A stretch of 64,000 bases of DNA, taken from NCBI RefSeq assembly GCF_932294415.1, contig NC_065544.1, forward strand, positions 32,087,210 through 32,151,209, given 5' to 3'. The notes under the pieces are model-generated. The model saw only the letters and a program-made list of their open reading frames with translations. It was not told the origin of the DNA and ran no database searches. Source of the stretch: Quercus robur. Its lineage: Eukaryota > Streptophyta > Magnoliopsida > Fagales > Fagaceae. The stretch's first letter is position 1. The number at the start of each line of letters is the position of its first letter. This document shows positions 1 through 13,329 of this stretch, in pieces. The translations under genes were made by a program, and so were the position numbers.

Positions 1-1480
1 CTTTGTTGCATGCCTAGGCCCAAAATGATGAGAATTTCATGGACTTTGAGAGGAAGGCTAGAATATATCCTAACTAGAGGACTAATTCAAAAAAAAAAAA
101 AAAAAGTTTTTTGGAAAGAAGAAAAGTTTTCAAAAAAAAAATCTTTTGTAAATAATTTTTTAAGAAGTGAAATTTTCAAAAAACAAAAAGGAAAAGTTTT
201 CAAAAAAAAATGATAAAAGAAATTTTTGAAAAGAAAAATTTTAAAAGAAGATGAAGGATGATCCATAAAGCCATGATATACCCAAAATTTTGGGCCCATT
301 AAAAAAAATTCAAATCAAGAGGGCCCAAGATCATGAGTATACCATAGACTTTAGAGGAAGGCATTGGGTCATAAAGTTATAACATACCCTAGCTTTTGGG
401 TCAAAATCCAAAAATCTTTTTCAATAGTAAGAGAGCCCAAGATCATGAGTATGTTATTGACTTTATTGAAAAGTTGTGAACCAATCCATGCTTTGGGAAA
501 GTTTTGAAACCCTAAAGCCCAAAGACATGGGTAGGCTCACCAAGAGCCCAATAAGGATTAAAAAGGGAAATCTTTTTAAACCAATTGACCAAACTCTTCA
601 AACTAGGGGCAAGGCCCATTTGAGAATGAAAGATAAAAGTGGAACAAACTTTTGAAACTAAGGGCAAGGCCCTTATAAGGGGAGAGAGTGAACATTCAAG
701 ATTGGCTTTGTAATGGGACAAGTAAAAGATTTTGATGTGTTATGATAAAACTTGGTCACTTTTTTTTCTCTAAAAAAAATTTAAAAAGAAAGAAAATATG
801 TGGACTTCTAATTGTCATGGTTCATTTTAAGTACAAGTTCAAACAAGTTTTTCATAAGAAAAGAAATTTTCCAAAGCATGATGGACTTGCATAATAAATG
901 GGGCATAGATTTTTATGTTTGAATTTATTGATGAGACCATTTTCATAAATCCTAATAGAGCACAAGATGTGGATTAATCTTGCAAAATTCATGAGCAACC
1001 TATGCTTTAGCCCAAATAAGGATGAGAGGGCAAGATGAGTGACTTGTAATTGGATTCAAAGCCCAAAGTAAAAAAGCCTAGAAAAAAAGAAAAAGAAAAA
1101 AAAAATGTTGGGCCTGGATCTAAGTGAGGAAAGATGAGAGAGTGAGAAGTGTGAATGATGTAATTGGGCTTTAAGCATAGGGGAAAAAAGGGAAAACATG
1201 AATTTTGAAAGATTGGTGTAGCTCATTCTATTTCTAAGTCCAAGATAATGAAATAATGCAAGACTTAGAATACGAATGAGGCATAATATTGTCCACAAGT
1301 TGATGCAAGCAAGAAAAGTTGATTAAGACATATGGTCCAAAACTTTAAAAGACATTGAAAGCACATATTTATTTGATCAAATTTTGTTTTAGGCACAATA
1401 ATACTCTCTACTCAAAAGAACTTCCTAAGTTCACTTGGTTTTGATCACCTATCCCTAGTCGCCTAAAGGAAGTTGACACT
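1..1480 (+). repeat. Degenerate AT/purine-rich repeat upstream of a gag remnant
   Basis: No gene is visible. The stretch is A-rich and lies directly upstream of a retrotransposon gag reading frame, so it is probably the decayed 5' LTR/leader of that element (inference). A phrase of about 20 bp, reading roughly GAG-GCCCAAGATCATGAGTAT, occurs near 319 and again near 431, about 112 bp apart, which shows internal duplication. LTR boundaries could not be fixed because no second copy was recognised. Confidence 0.4.
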
Positions 1481-1495
1481 GTTGTACTAGAAAGC

Positions 1496-2660
1496 ATGGC
1501 TGGAGTTACTAATGAGGCAATTATCCAAATGTTGGCTAAGCAAGCAGAAATGCTAGCACAATTTGGAAATCGCCTAGATTTTTTGGAAGTAGAAAGAAGG
1601 GAGAAACCCCAACAAGATAAGGAAGGTGAGGAAGATGAAGTTAATCATGGCAAGAATGGGAAGATAAACAAGATAGCTGTTAAGATTGCCATGATAAAGG
1701 AAAAGATGGAAAAGATGCAACAAGCCTTTCACAAGGCCCAAGGGATGGATGACTTCTTGTATACTATGGGTGGATTGGTCTCAACCCCATTGATGCCATT
1801 GCCTCCCAAGTTCAAGATTTCTGATGCTGAAAAGTTTGATGGAAATGGTGATCCAAGGCAACATATTCGGCAATATTTGAGCTTGGTTGGAATGAAGGGA
1901 TGAGAATCAAGTTTAGTGTGCCTTCCCTATGTTTCTCACGGGAAATGCCTCAAGATGGTACTACAACTTGGATCCAAGCAAGAGTAAGATGTGGAATGAG
2001 CTAGTGGATTTGTTTGTGGACTAATTCATCTTCAACACCGTGATTGATGTGACTTTGAGAGACTTGGAGACTACTAAGCAAGGGTTCTACGAGACATTTT
2101 CTGAGTATATGATGAGGTGGAAGAACAAAATTTCAAGGATGGTTAATAGACCCAATGAAAAGGATCAAATTAACATGATTATTAAGAACTTGCTTCCAAC
2201 ATACAATAATAGGCTTCTGTCATCGTCTATCAATTCCTTTTCGGAGTTATGTGATTGCGGTACTAGAATTGAAGATGACATTAATACTGGATAGTTAGAA
2301 CTAAGTGAATCCAAGTTTCAAGCCAAGAAAATGTTCAATGGAGGAGAAAAGGGGGTGCTCTCAACAATGTGAATGTTGATTTTACTTGACTGCAAAAGAG
2401 GGTGTTTGATGATCTCCAAATGCCTTTGTCAAAAGTACTAGTAGTCTTGACTGAGGAGGGGCACCTCAAGCCACTTGATCCTACTCCTCTTCCAAATCCA
2501 ATCCCACCAAATTGGAATAGGAATGATCATTGTGCCTTCCACCAAAGCATAGGACACAAGAAAATAGTTGTCTAGGGATGAAGCATGAAGTTCAAGATCT
2601 AATTGATCAAGGGGTGATCGCCAAGTCAAAACCTCAAGAAATGGGTGAGTGATAAACAAG
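1496..2660 (+). pseudogene. Gypsy-type retrotransposon gag remnant
   Basis: Two open stretches, 1496-1903 and 2040-2294, read like a plant Ty3/Gypsy (Athila/Tat-like) Gag. The first has a charged N-terminus, then a segment with KFDGNGDPRQHIRQYLSL. After a frameshift the next part reads WYYNLDPSKSKMWNELVDLF, and then LETTKQGFYETFSEYMMRWK. A stretch at about 2395-2650 has PNPIPPNWNRNDHCAFHQS and IGHK, resembling the zinc-knuckle region of such Gags. Stops interrupt it: TAA at about 2023 and TAG at about 2292, both at positions expected to be Gln (CAA/CAG), plus a frameshift near 1903. The protein would have packaged element RNA; it is dead here. Confidence 0.8.
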
Positions 2661-5600
2661 AAATAATGAATAAAGGGATGTGCCTAAGAGATTTGATCCA
2701 TGTGAACACCTTTGCTACAGGATGAGCCATTTCAATTTTGTTGAGTCTTTTTCAATTGTCATGTCTCCAATTTGTTGAGTCTATTTAAGTCTTTCCCTTG
2801 TTGTGTTGTCGAGTCTTTCTTCTTATCATGTTGAGCCGTGTTCTTTTGAAATTTCAATTAGTGTTGTTTCACTTTCAAGAAAGATGGCCATTCAAATACG
2901 ATGTGTATCATGTGATCTTTTTTTGCTAGCTTTGAAATGAATGAATCCTTAAACCTAACACATTGGTTAATCCAAATAAGGGAATTGTCTTAGTTCATTC
3001 AATCATAAAGAGCAAGCATGAAAGTGAGAAAGAGGGCAAGAGATAAAGAGGAAAAAAAAAAACTTAGATCAGGTGAGAGACTACAAAGAATGAGAATAAT
3101 AAGTGATAAGAGATTCCTTAAAGCACAAGACAAGAATGAGTCCAAAGGTGGGAAAGAGAAATTGAATAACTTGTTGTTTCACATGGATGACACTACAATG
3201 ATGGGAGCTTGATGAGATGAAAGGGCTAACCTAGGTTTGGAAAGGCTAAGCAATCAAGGTTGAAGGGATGAGAGGCCATTTTTTTGCTACCTTTTTTGCA
3301 ATGAAAGATTATTTCCACTTGCTAACCCCATTGAGCCTAGATGAATTCCTTCTTTATACCTATGCCATGAGATTACCCCCTACACTGGGGGCATGTTCTT
3401 AAGAGATGGTGATTTGAAAGGTTTACCCTTAACACTAAGGGCATAGTCTAATATTGGAAATGATCAACCTTATACTAGGGGCAAATTTTGTGGATGAATG
3501 ATGGAGGGATGTGAGAATGATTTATAAGTGAAAGGATACCCCTTTTCCTAAAAAGGGACTTGGAAAAAGGAAAAAAGAAAAAAGAAAAGAAAAGAAGAAA
3601 AGAAAAAAAAAAGGAAAGTAAGAGATAGAAGAAAACAAGAAAGGAAAAGGAAATGGAAGTGAGAATCAAAAGGGACAAGGAAAAATGGATGAAAAAGAAG
3701 AAAACAATGCAAGCACGAGATGAGTAGTAATCTTTGGCAATTAGGATACCTAAAGAATAAAATTGAATTTGAGCCTCGAATACCCTTCATTTCTTAATTC
3801 TTAGAATCCTAGCCTCATTACGATCCATAAACAAGTCCTCTCTGATCAATTGAGATTGTTTAGCCCTACAAAGTTTGGAAAGCTTAGCCTTAGTTGTGAA
3901 GAGAAAAAAGAAAAAGAAATAAAGAAAAGAAAGAAGAAAGGCCTGCTAGGTTGAAACCCTGAAAAGGCTGTTTAGGCAAAAGTTAGGGCACCTTGAAAAG
4001 AAGTAAAGAGGAGTAATAATGAAAATGGTGAACTTACTCCAAGCTAGGGAAAATCATGAATGGAATGGATAAAGGAATGAACATACAAGGAAAGATGAGA
4101 CTAGCTCCAAGCTAAAGCAACCATGATGAGGAGAAAAGTGGCCATACATGAGAGATGAGTTGATTTAGGAGAATGCAAGTAGAGAGAAGTAAGAAAAATG
4201 AGGTGTGCATTTTCAAACAAGGATAATGATTGAGTTACTAGAGATGATCAAATTCCAAATTCATATTTAGACTAATCAATGAAGATGGTAGTTAATTCAT
4301 GCAAAACTAGCTTAAAGAGAATATGCAATGATATGCAAAATCATCTGGATCCATGATCCCCTGTTTCGTTACCTCCTTTCTTCAACTCCTCCAACTTTCC
4401 TTCAAGGTCCTCTTTGTTGTGCTCTACTATCTCTAAACTCTCATCGTGCTTGAAACTTCTTTTCCCTAGAGTCTTTTCCAACTTGTTGTGCTCATAAATA
4501 CTCATTTGTCTCAAACTTGTGTCATGTATAGAACTTCATTGATCTAGAGTCTCTTTCAACTATCTTTGATCTTCATCTAGAGGTGTTAGAAATTCTAGGA
4601 AATTGATGGTCATCCAAAGGTAAAAGGTGCATAATAATAACAATGAAGTGAATAATTGATGTGTTGAGTAAATATGTGCCCCCATAAAAAGAAAAGAATG
4701 CAATGAACTCATGGCCTAATCAACTCTTCTTTGCTAATGCTCTTAAGGGAAAATACTTTTCTTAGAAGTTCAAAAAAAAATGGGAAAGAAAATTTATTAA
4801 AAAAAAAATGTGAGATGTTGAAAATAAAGAAAAGATGAAAAAATGAAAGATGAAGATTCACAAAATGAGGAATTGGAAAATGAGAGAAGACAAAGAAAGG
4901 ATGGAGATGAAGATGAGAAGAGAGAGAATTGATGATGCACAGAAAATCAATAGGCTAAATGCTCCGGGCTTCAATGATCTAATAATTGCTTGAAAGGCCT
5001 GAAAAGAAAAACAAACTATCAAAGGAGACCGGGGCTAACCGGCCAAGAACCCTCCGATGCTTAAATTAATTTCTCTCTTAAATTCTGGAGTTCCAACTTT
5101 TTGGGAGTTGTCTAAAACTTACCTTCATTTGATGTGAATGAGTGTTTATATAGTGTGCTCTTGAAACGGTTACTTGTCTTGTAACTTCCCATATATTTGA
5201 GGAGTCAGAAGGTTCAAGGATAACTTCTACAACCGCTATAGGAGTTAAAATATTTTTTTCTATAACTGTCGTTGGAAGTTAAGTACTAAGTAGGAAGTTA
5301 TAGCAATGAACCAAGATTTTTCTCATGCCTTGAAATAATAACATGTGGTTCAATTTTACTGGCTCTTGTAGATAAATCTCTATGGAATTTTCCAAGTGTC
5401 AAAGGTCGTCCAAGCGCTTGCCTCATGGATGACCCATATGCTCTTGGACGACCGTTTTGCTAGGTACAGCCATTCTTGCCTTCTTGGCTTGGACAACCCT
5501 CATGGACGAATTGGAGTTCAATTTTCAGTTCACCATCAGTTGCCCCCTTGTCCAAAGGTCGTCCAGAGCACTTTAAAATTTACAGCTATTATTTGAACAT

Positions 5601-5950
5601 GCCTTTACATTAGTTGTTAAACGTCGTGCCACGTGTCATGACCTCATTGGTGATTGGTCGCGTCGATTTACCTTTTTGAGGAATATGTCACATGTCATTT
5701 TCTGGTTGGTTATGTCATTTTAAATGCCAAAATTTGCTACCTATAAATAGCAGAATTCCTCTCCTACCCTTCACATTTCTTAAATTCTCTCCCTTGACAT
5801 TCCTCGTCCAGTGCCTAGTCTAGGGGTATTTTGGTTATTTTTTAAGTTTTAGAGGTATTTCAGTCATTTTCTAGAAATTTTAGATTTTATGTCATTTATT
5901 TAAAATTTAGATAGGTTTTATTAGGCATTAGTGAGTTTATTTATTACGGC
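2661..5950 (+). repeat. Decayed retrotransposon interior and probable 3' LTR, no intact gene
   Basis: No reading frame with recognisable protein similarity is present. From about 3000 to 4950 the plus strand is strongly purine-rich (GAAAAG-type runs). From about 5390 to 5830 the base composition changes: a phrase AAGGTCGTCCA occurs near 5400 and 5555, and a TATA box lies at 5742. That would fit the promoter part of an LTR, but matching terminal repeats and a target duplication were not found. Confidence 0.4.
5742..5749 (+). promoter_or_regulatory. TATA box, likely LTR promoter
   Basis: TATAAATA followed by a pyrimidine-rich stretch lies at the end of the decayed Gypsy-like block. It is a plausible core promoter of the retrotransposon LTR. 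No host gene follows within a sensible distance. Confidence 0.35.
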
Positions 5951-5954
5951 TCAA

Positions 5955-6960
5955 TAGATTTTACACTAACTTAATTCTAAGTGCGGAATAGTGTAAATAC
6001 GAGCGGATAATCAAACAAGCTACTCTAACACATATTCATATAAACACAGCAGTAAAATGAAATGTAAAAGAGTAAGGAAGAAGAATGCAAACATAGATAA
6101 CACACCGATGTGTTATCGAAGAGGAAATCGAAGAACTTGGCGAAAAACCTCTTCGCCATCCTCCAAGCGGTAATCGATCTACTACATAATTAGTTGGGAT
6201 ACATGGGTTAGCGAGAGACCCTCCAAGCCTAATCTACCCACTGTACCTAAGCCTTCCAAGCTCCTACTCCAACAAGACTTCTCGGAACCGTGTCTTGTCT
6301 AGCTCTCTAGATCCCGTAACAAGCTCCATGTTGCATCTGCCATCCTTGGCTTCTTCCAATGCTTCCCAGTAGCACCAAAACCTCACTTGACACTCTGAAA
6401 GGTTGTGGTAAGTGTTTGAGCTATCAACCTCTCAATGGTATGAAAATGGAGAAGTAAGAGTTGAGGAAATCCACAAGCATGTGTAGAGATATATAGGTAT
6501 GATAATCTCTAACTCTCAAGGTGTTTGGTTAGGGTTTTCTCTCAAAAGCACTTCTTAACATTTGTGGGTAATGTGGGTATATATAGTGTGGGTACAGAAA
6601 GTGTGTATCAGATAGTACGGTCTGGCAAAACAGAATGTTTCGCGGGTGTCTCGCAGGAAGGCCTTACTTACGAGATACTCGCGAAACACAGCTGTCTCCA
6701 GCTGTACTGACTCTTTGCACTCTAGTCGTATGCAAGGCACATGCTTTACTTTGCGGGATGCTTAGTCGCGAGTTACTCGCAAGAAATCTTCTGGCTTCAA
6801 TTGCATGAGTCTTCACACACACTCTCTCTCTCTCTATCACACAACCCTTACAATTAAATCCCACAACAAATACAGGGTACAAAAGATTGAATTTAATTAC
6901 AATCAAATTTGGCACGGAATAAAAGCCAACAGAATACATAATGTAAAATCACAACTTTAC
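5955..6960. repeat. Unclassified interspersed repeat, possibly a solo LTR on the minus strand
   Basis: The stretch has no supported gene. On the minus strand it begins with TGTAAAGTTGTGATTTTAC, as a Copia-type LTR might, and ends near GTTAGTGTAAAATC at about 5955. It also holds repeated GCGAGT/CTCGCAAG-like phrases around 6640-6790 and a (CT)n tract near 6822-6834. No target site duplication was identified, so the LTR reading is only a suggestion. Confidence 0.3.
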
Positions 6961-7284
6961 AAATAACCTAATTGGTCTTTACACATTTAACCTAAATATT
7001 TAAATCGGTTGGGTTAAGACTTATCCAAATGAGGTGGGTAATGGATGGTTTCATAGATATGGATAAAAATTGTCATTCTTCTTTCCGCATATAAAGTTCT
7101 TGGGGCTTAGGAGGGAAAGGATTCAATCTGTGCATCTAACCGTGTTATTATGAGACAACAAAGAGAGAAATTTTCCCCACCTCCAATATAGTAGTAATTG
7201 AAATGTTTTGGAACAAGTTATTATTGGTTTGGATTTAGTTTTAAACTTGTTTTGTGGAGGGAATTTGGGAACTAGCATAGTAAG

Positions 7285-7700
7285 GGGGTTCTATATAGTA
7301 AGCTAACCCACGTTTCAAAGGAATAAGCAAAATAGCATCTCAAGTTTTAGAAACTCGCTTTGCATTTGCTGACTTGGATAGATTGCACCACATAGATCTC
7401 AAGTCTTGAAGACTCGATTTCTACAAAGCAAAAACCGAGTCTTTAAAACTCGATTTGCTTCGAGAAAAATAACGCATAGATCTTGAGTCTTATAGACTCG
7501 AGTTTTGCTAGGTAAAAATTTTAAAAACACAATGCATTAGTCACTAACGCAGCCCTCACTCTCTCAACCATAACACTCTACCTCACACTCTCACTGCCTC
7601 AGCCTCACTCACCCATAACTCTCACACTTCTCACACCACATTGCCTCTTACTCTCACTCACCACATTGCCTCTCTCACTGCTCCTCCCTCTTAACAAATT
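7285..7700 (+). repeat. MULE left arm with AACTCGATTT-type palindromes
   Basis: Repeated short inverted phrases such as CTTGAAGACTCGATTT, GTCTTTAAAACTCGATTT and CTTATAGACTCGAGTTTTG lie between 7337 and 7520. A run of CTCACTCTC-type pyrimidine phrases follows at 7550-7690. The right arm at 17810-18235 has the same order in inverse orientation, which identifies this as the terminal inverted region of the MULE. Confidence 0.65.
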
Positions 7701-7984
7701 CATATCTCAAGTAAAGGTTTTTTGATTTGATTGTCATTGTAGTTAGGTATTATTTGTTGTTGTGTGTAGGTTAAAGAGTTTGACTATTTATTTCGTAGAT
7801 AGTTAACATAATTTAGTTAAGATACCAATATTGTGAATTATAGAAATTTGTTTTGTTAGTGTTAATTTTTTGAGTAATTTATTTGCATGGTTTTTGTTAT
7901 CAAAATTTTATTCATCATTTTTAGGCTCTTATTTTTATCATGATCTTATAAGTTTTTTACTTTATTCATCATTTTTTTGGGTAC

Positions 7985-8335
7985 GAACTGAGTGGTGAAT
8001 GAATTGTAATGAATGGGTATGTAATCATGCCCTTTGAATGGGTATGAAATAGGTATGTAATGAAATGAGTGACTTACTCCCTTTGAATGAATTGTAATGA
8101 AATGGGTATGTAATTCATGCCCTTTGAATGTGTAATGAAATGACTTTTTTGTATTGGGTATGAAATGGGTATGTAAATGTTATGGGTATTTAATTAGATA
8201 AAATGTTGTATACTTTTACAAGGATTTTGGCTTTTTTTTTTTTTGTGTTGGGTATGAAATGGGTAGTCTTAGCATGACAGAAAAAGGATTCGGGTATGAA
8301 ATGCGTAACGAATGTGTAATGAAATTCATACCTTT
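7985..8335 (+). repeat. Degenerate tandem repeat of a GGGTATGTAATGAAT-type unit
   Basis: Phrases such as GAATGGGTATGTAAT, GCCCTTTGAATG and GGGTATGAAATGGGTATGTA recur with irregular spacing between the left MULE arm and the transposase remnant. They form an array of divergent copies with no coding potential. Confidence 0.6.
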
Positions 8336-8423
8336 TGAATGAATTGGAATTTGTACTTTGTGTAGTTTGACTAGATAAAATGTTTTTTAACAAACATAGT
8401 AACTTGACTCTAACAGATTCACA

Positions 8424-11092
8424 ATGACTATAATTGATATAATCCTTTACCACGGTGGTCCGCTTAAGAAGGCCAATGTGAACAACAGATTGCCATTTGA
8501 AGGGCCAAGTATAAAGTGCTATTATACCCAAATTAATCGTAGGTTGAAGACCATTGATGAATTGAAGATGATAGTTATGGAAGAATTGTGTGTGAATCTT
8601 GTTGTTCACAACATACAAATTACTTATGTATACCACATGAACTCCTAAAGCACCGAATTAATTAAAAGTGTATGGCGATAGAAGCAAACAAACATGTAAA
8701 GATCATGTTTGACAAGTTGGAAAGAATACCCAAAGTAGATGGTATTGAGTTGTACATACAGTTGGAGCCACATGCAGAAGTTGGTATTGAGAAAATCCAA
8801 CAAACAACCACAAGTTTATAGGTTACAGTTCCGGATGCTCAATATGAGTATTCTACACATGTAGAGGATGATGATGTTCATGTTGATGATGATGACAACG
8901 ATGATGATGACGATGATGTGATGAGATTACTGGCATTAACGGTGAAGATTTTGTCAATATAGATGAGTATGAAGAAAGGATTGAACGAAAGGACTTTGGG
9001 GACTTTGAGAGAGACATTGATGACGATGAGACATTGGACGGTAGTGAACCTAATGCAGACAATGTTATTAGTGTCCAAAATATTACGAACACAATCCCTA
9101 CCTATACACCTCCTACCTTGTCATTTTCTGCAAATACTTGGGAAAATATGATTGATCCTTCAAATATTGAGATACCATTTGTGTCTACTTGGAGAGAAGG
9201 GATGAATTTGTGCAAAGGGTTGACTTTTGCCAATAAAGTGGAGGTGAAGCACGCATTAACAATTTGTGCTCTCAAGGAAAACGAACATTTTATGATCAAT
9301 AGGTCGACGAAGATTAAACTTTGTGCAAAATGCATGGATAAGTCATGCAAGTGGTATGTCTGCGCAGTCATGAAGCTCAATCTCCACGAACTATGGATGG
9401 TCACCGTATATGTGGGTCCTCATACATGTATATCGATTGGGGTGCGAAATGATGGTAGAATAATGAATTGTAATTTTATTGCATCAGACATCATTAAGAA
9501 GTTATATGAGGATCACACTACCTCAATTAAGCATCTCAGATCTATGATAGAGTCAAAATATGAGGGCCATAAGCCTTCTTACTACAAGGTATGGGATGCG
9601 AAACAAAAGGCGATTGGGAAGATGTTTGGGAATTGGGAAGAATCTTACCAAAGGTTGCAAAAGTTGCTAATGGCATATATTGATCAGGATCCGAATACCC
9701 AGGTGTTCTATCATCCCACACCCATTGGTGAAGATGACACCGTATTTTTGCATTATGTGTTTGGTCTTTCGGTCCATACATTGATGAGTTCAAATATTGC
9801 AAGCCGGTTATCAATATTGATAGGACCCATCTGTATGGTAAATATCAAGGAAAGTTGTTGGTCGCAATGGCAACCAATGCTAACAACAAGGTATTCCCTC
9901 TCGCCTTTGCTGTTGTGAATTATAAGTTAGGGTCCAGTTGGAGGTGATTTTTACAATGCCTCAAAAATACGATTGGCGATGTGATACCTAACGAAGGCAT
10001 TTGCATAATTTCTGACCAATATCTTGGTATCAAAAACGCCATTGCAAATTGGCCTAGAGGGGATGATGGAAGAGCATGGGTATATCATGGATATTACCTT
10101 CGACATGTTACTAGCAACTTTAACACACATTTTCAGAACTTGACTCTAAATTCAGCAGCGTTGAAAGCGGGACATGCTACTCAGGTAGTTAAATTTGATA
10201 CCATAATGGAATAAGAAGAAGGTGACGGGGAAGGATGGCAAGGAAAAAGGAAAAGATTATCTTCCATGCACATACCTAATGAGCGAGTCTGTGGATATAT
10301 GGACCCAGTCACATGATGGTGGGAAATGTTTTGGGGCAATGACAACCAATATATCAGAGTGCTTCAATGGTGTACTGAAAGGTGCACGGGGCCTTCTTAT
10401 TGCCGCAATGGTTGAGTTCACTTGGTCCAAACTTGTTGAATATTTTCACGACCGGCACAAAGAAATTACTCATGAGTTGTTGGAGGGTAAGAAATGGAGT
10501 ACATATGCCTTCTCCACGTGGGAGGAAAATAGGCATAAATCTGAGAAACACTATCTCAAGGCATTTAGCAATCAACATATGATATATCAAATAGTTACTT
10601 CACTCAACATGTGTAGCACAGAAAGGGAGACCACAATTATAAAGTTCGGTTACTGGAAAGAACATGCAATTGTGGGAAATGGCAAAACATTAAAATCCTG
10701 TGTTCACATGCATTAGAGTATGTGATGCACTAAAGATTGATTCGACCACACATATTCACCCATGTTATACTTTGGACTATGCCCTTAACACAAACTCACA
10801 TGCATTTGCGGTTCCTAAGTCAGAGTCATTATGGAAGGATCCCATGGGGCCAAAATGGTTGCCTAATCCAGCATTGTTGTAGGCCAAAGGTCGACCAATA
10901 AAGTCGAGAATAAGGAATGAGATGGATGGAGTAAGGAATATAGATCGAGAACCGAGATGGCAGAGGGAGGACGCAAATTTGATTGAGAGTCAACCCAAGC
11001 AGACATGTGGACTGTGTCATGCTTCCGCGCATAACCGCAAAAGATGTCCGCAGTCCCATGGCACTTCCACAAGTGGTCATGTTCCAAACTAG
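8424..11092 (+). pseudogene. MURA-like (MuDR) transposase remnant
   Basis: This is a broken Mutator-family transposase, which would cut and integrate the element in the nucleus. In order it shows an N-terminal piece (8424-8648), an Asp-rich linker at 8867-8918, and the long frame 9034-9918 with the MuDR DNA-binding region (LCAKCMDKSCKWYVCA). The DDE core follows, with one Asp in a SIDGTHLYGKY-like stretch near 9810-9845 and one in ISDQYLGIKNAI near 10005. A later piece holds ECFNGVLKGARGLLI (about 10355). A SWIM-type IPCSHVHALEY lies near 10692-10725, and a CX2CX4HX4C zinc knuckle (CGLCHASAHNRKRC) near 11007-11050. Several frameshifts and stops separate these parts, so it cannot act now. Confidence 0.85.
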
Positions 11093-11495
11093 GTAGGTGA
11101 AAGATGGCAAAAAGTTCTGGATTGGTTAAATAATTGCTGTTCATTCTATGTTTACCTAATGTTTACTATCTTGTCTCCTAACGTAATTAGTCTACGTTTT
11201 TCAGGCATGCTTCCCTGGATGATGTTTTTCTTGCGCTAATCGCTGATTTTAGGAAAATTGACTACGTTGTATCGGCACAATTAATTTTTTAGTTTTTGCT
11301 GAATGTACTTGTAATTCTCTATCCAATGTACCTGATTGAACTTTGTGCTTTGAGTAGTACGATTAGATCTACAAATTAGGCCTGATTGCACATGTTTAGA
11401 ATATTAATATATTGAGAATGCCTTTTGCTGTAATTTAAGTGCATTTACATTGTAAAGCTATGTCTATGTAGAAAGCGTAACAATTTTTGTAGTTT

Positions 11496-13307
11496 GGTGC
11501 TATTGACGGTTGTTTTGGGGAAGCCAAATAGAAAGAAGCCCAGCAACATGGGCAGAAAAGAATTGGTAAATGGATAGAAAAAATCATTAAGCCCAAGCGA
11601 TAAGAATAATGGATTACAGGTCCATGAAATAACAAATGTGCCTTGAGGAAGCAAACGGGCTTAAAGAAGCCCAGAAAGCGAGGAATAACAAACTCATGGG
11701 CAGTATATGATGTGAAAAGAAGTTAGTAAAGAGCCCATGGAAATGCAGAGTAGGAAATGGGCCAAGGAAGCCTAAGGAAAGCAAATGGGCCAAGGATACC
11801 CAAGAGAAAACAAATGGGACGCAGGAGCCCGCAAGCAGTACAACCAAAAAGGCCCAAATGACTGTACTGAGTCATAAGTAACAAGCCCAAAGAGGCCCAG
11901 CAGGCTTGGACCAAGTAACATCATAGCAGGAATAGCAGAGTGATATGGCAGGAAACAATGGCAAGGCTACGGAAAGAGTAAAAGGATAGGCTAGAGAAAA
12001 GGAAGCCCACAATCTGGCAAAGCCCAGCCCCAAAGGAAGCAAGGGTGTAGAAAATATGAGATCAGAAAACAGCCCACACCATAAGAAGCCAAGAATGATC
12101 AGCAGAATGTGCAAACAGGTCTCCAGATCATGGCAAGCACGTAAGCAGTAGGCAAGCTTTGAAGGAACATAAAAGTAAAGCAAGCGCAAGGCCCAGGCAT
12201 CACCAGCCTGTACCCAGCCAATACGGGACGTGGTGAAGTCATGGGTCAGAGGTAAGAGGGCATGGTCTGGCAGTGGGGAGAGGGGAAAAACTTATTCTGA
12301 GGTTCCTGCTCAGGCTTTTTTAGGGGAAATGTCTTACTGGGATGACATACCGCCCAAAAGAAGTAAAGGTAAGTGGGAACCACTAGGTGCATGCCATGAG
12401 GGATACAGAGAGAGAGCACCCACACCGTAGCAGGTAAGGATGCCACGGCAGACAAACAAACAAAATAGTCCTCTTTGTCTGGTGGTAGGAATGGCACAGC
12501 CAACACAGATGAACCAATGGTGGTTGGCAAGTACACCCTGACCAGACAAAGGTGGTTAAGAGCAAAAATAGTAAAATCCGGTCACAGCAGGCACTATAAA
12601 AAAAGGGACCCTAGCCATGCACAAGGATCACGAACGGAGGGTAATAGGAACTTAAAAGAAAACCACGAAATAGAAAACAAGCATTGAGAAAAGAGAGGAA
12701 AAAGAAAGATAAAAGAAAAATTAGAAAAGAAGGAAAGAAAAACAGTGAGTTAGATTGGCAGGTATGCACCAATAGGTTGATTCCCTCTCTCCCTCTCAAA
12801 GTCCTACTCTCTATCAAAGGAAAAAAACCTCTATTGAACATAAACCATTTAGGCCCATTCCCTCAAAGCAATTAATTTTACTCCCTGAGGAGATTATTTG
12901 CATTGAGGAAGTGGTTTCCTTTCTCAGTTTCAAGCTCCGTAGTGTCACTCGGTGTGGCAGACTGACTTTCCCCTCTTCTTAATCCAAGAAACCTATTGCT
13001 ATTATTTTTTGTTATTTTTTGTATATGGAGGGTACTTCTTGCCGCTCCCTTTTTTATTTATTTTGTCTAGGTTTCCTCTTGTGTTACCTTTATTATACCT
13101 GTCTGCCATAACTCCCTGTAATAGCTCTACTTGCCATGAGTATGTGATCAAAACCTGGCAAAAAGGGGCATAGTTTGTGCACAAGCCGGATCAAAGTGAG
13201 TTGCAATTGGACCGGTCTCAACTCCCTTACTCAGAATACTTAGGCCCAATACCACAGGAGGCAGCCCAGCCCAATATTGTAAAAAAGGCCCACAACAGGT
13301 GCCTATT
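11496..13307 (+). mobile_element. Inserted LTR-like block inside the MULE, candidate solo LTR
   Basis: The composition changes sharply here and no gene is visible. The block can be read from TGTTTTGGGG (11511) to CCCACAACA (13297), about 1.79 kb, with TG...CA ends as in an LTR. It is flanked by GGTGCTATT (11496) and GGTGCCTATT (13298). A promoter-like TATAAAA lies at about 12595, with a pyrimidine-rich region after it. A longer near-repeat of about 30 bp (11422-11451 and 13315-13345) also brackets it. The usual 5 bp duplication directly beside TG/CA is not seen, so the class is uncertain. Confidence 0.45.
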
Positions 13308-13329
13308 AAGAACGCTTTTTGATGTAATT

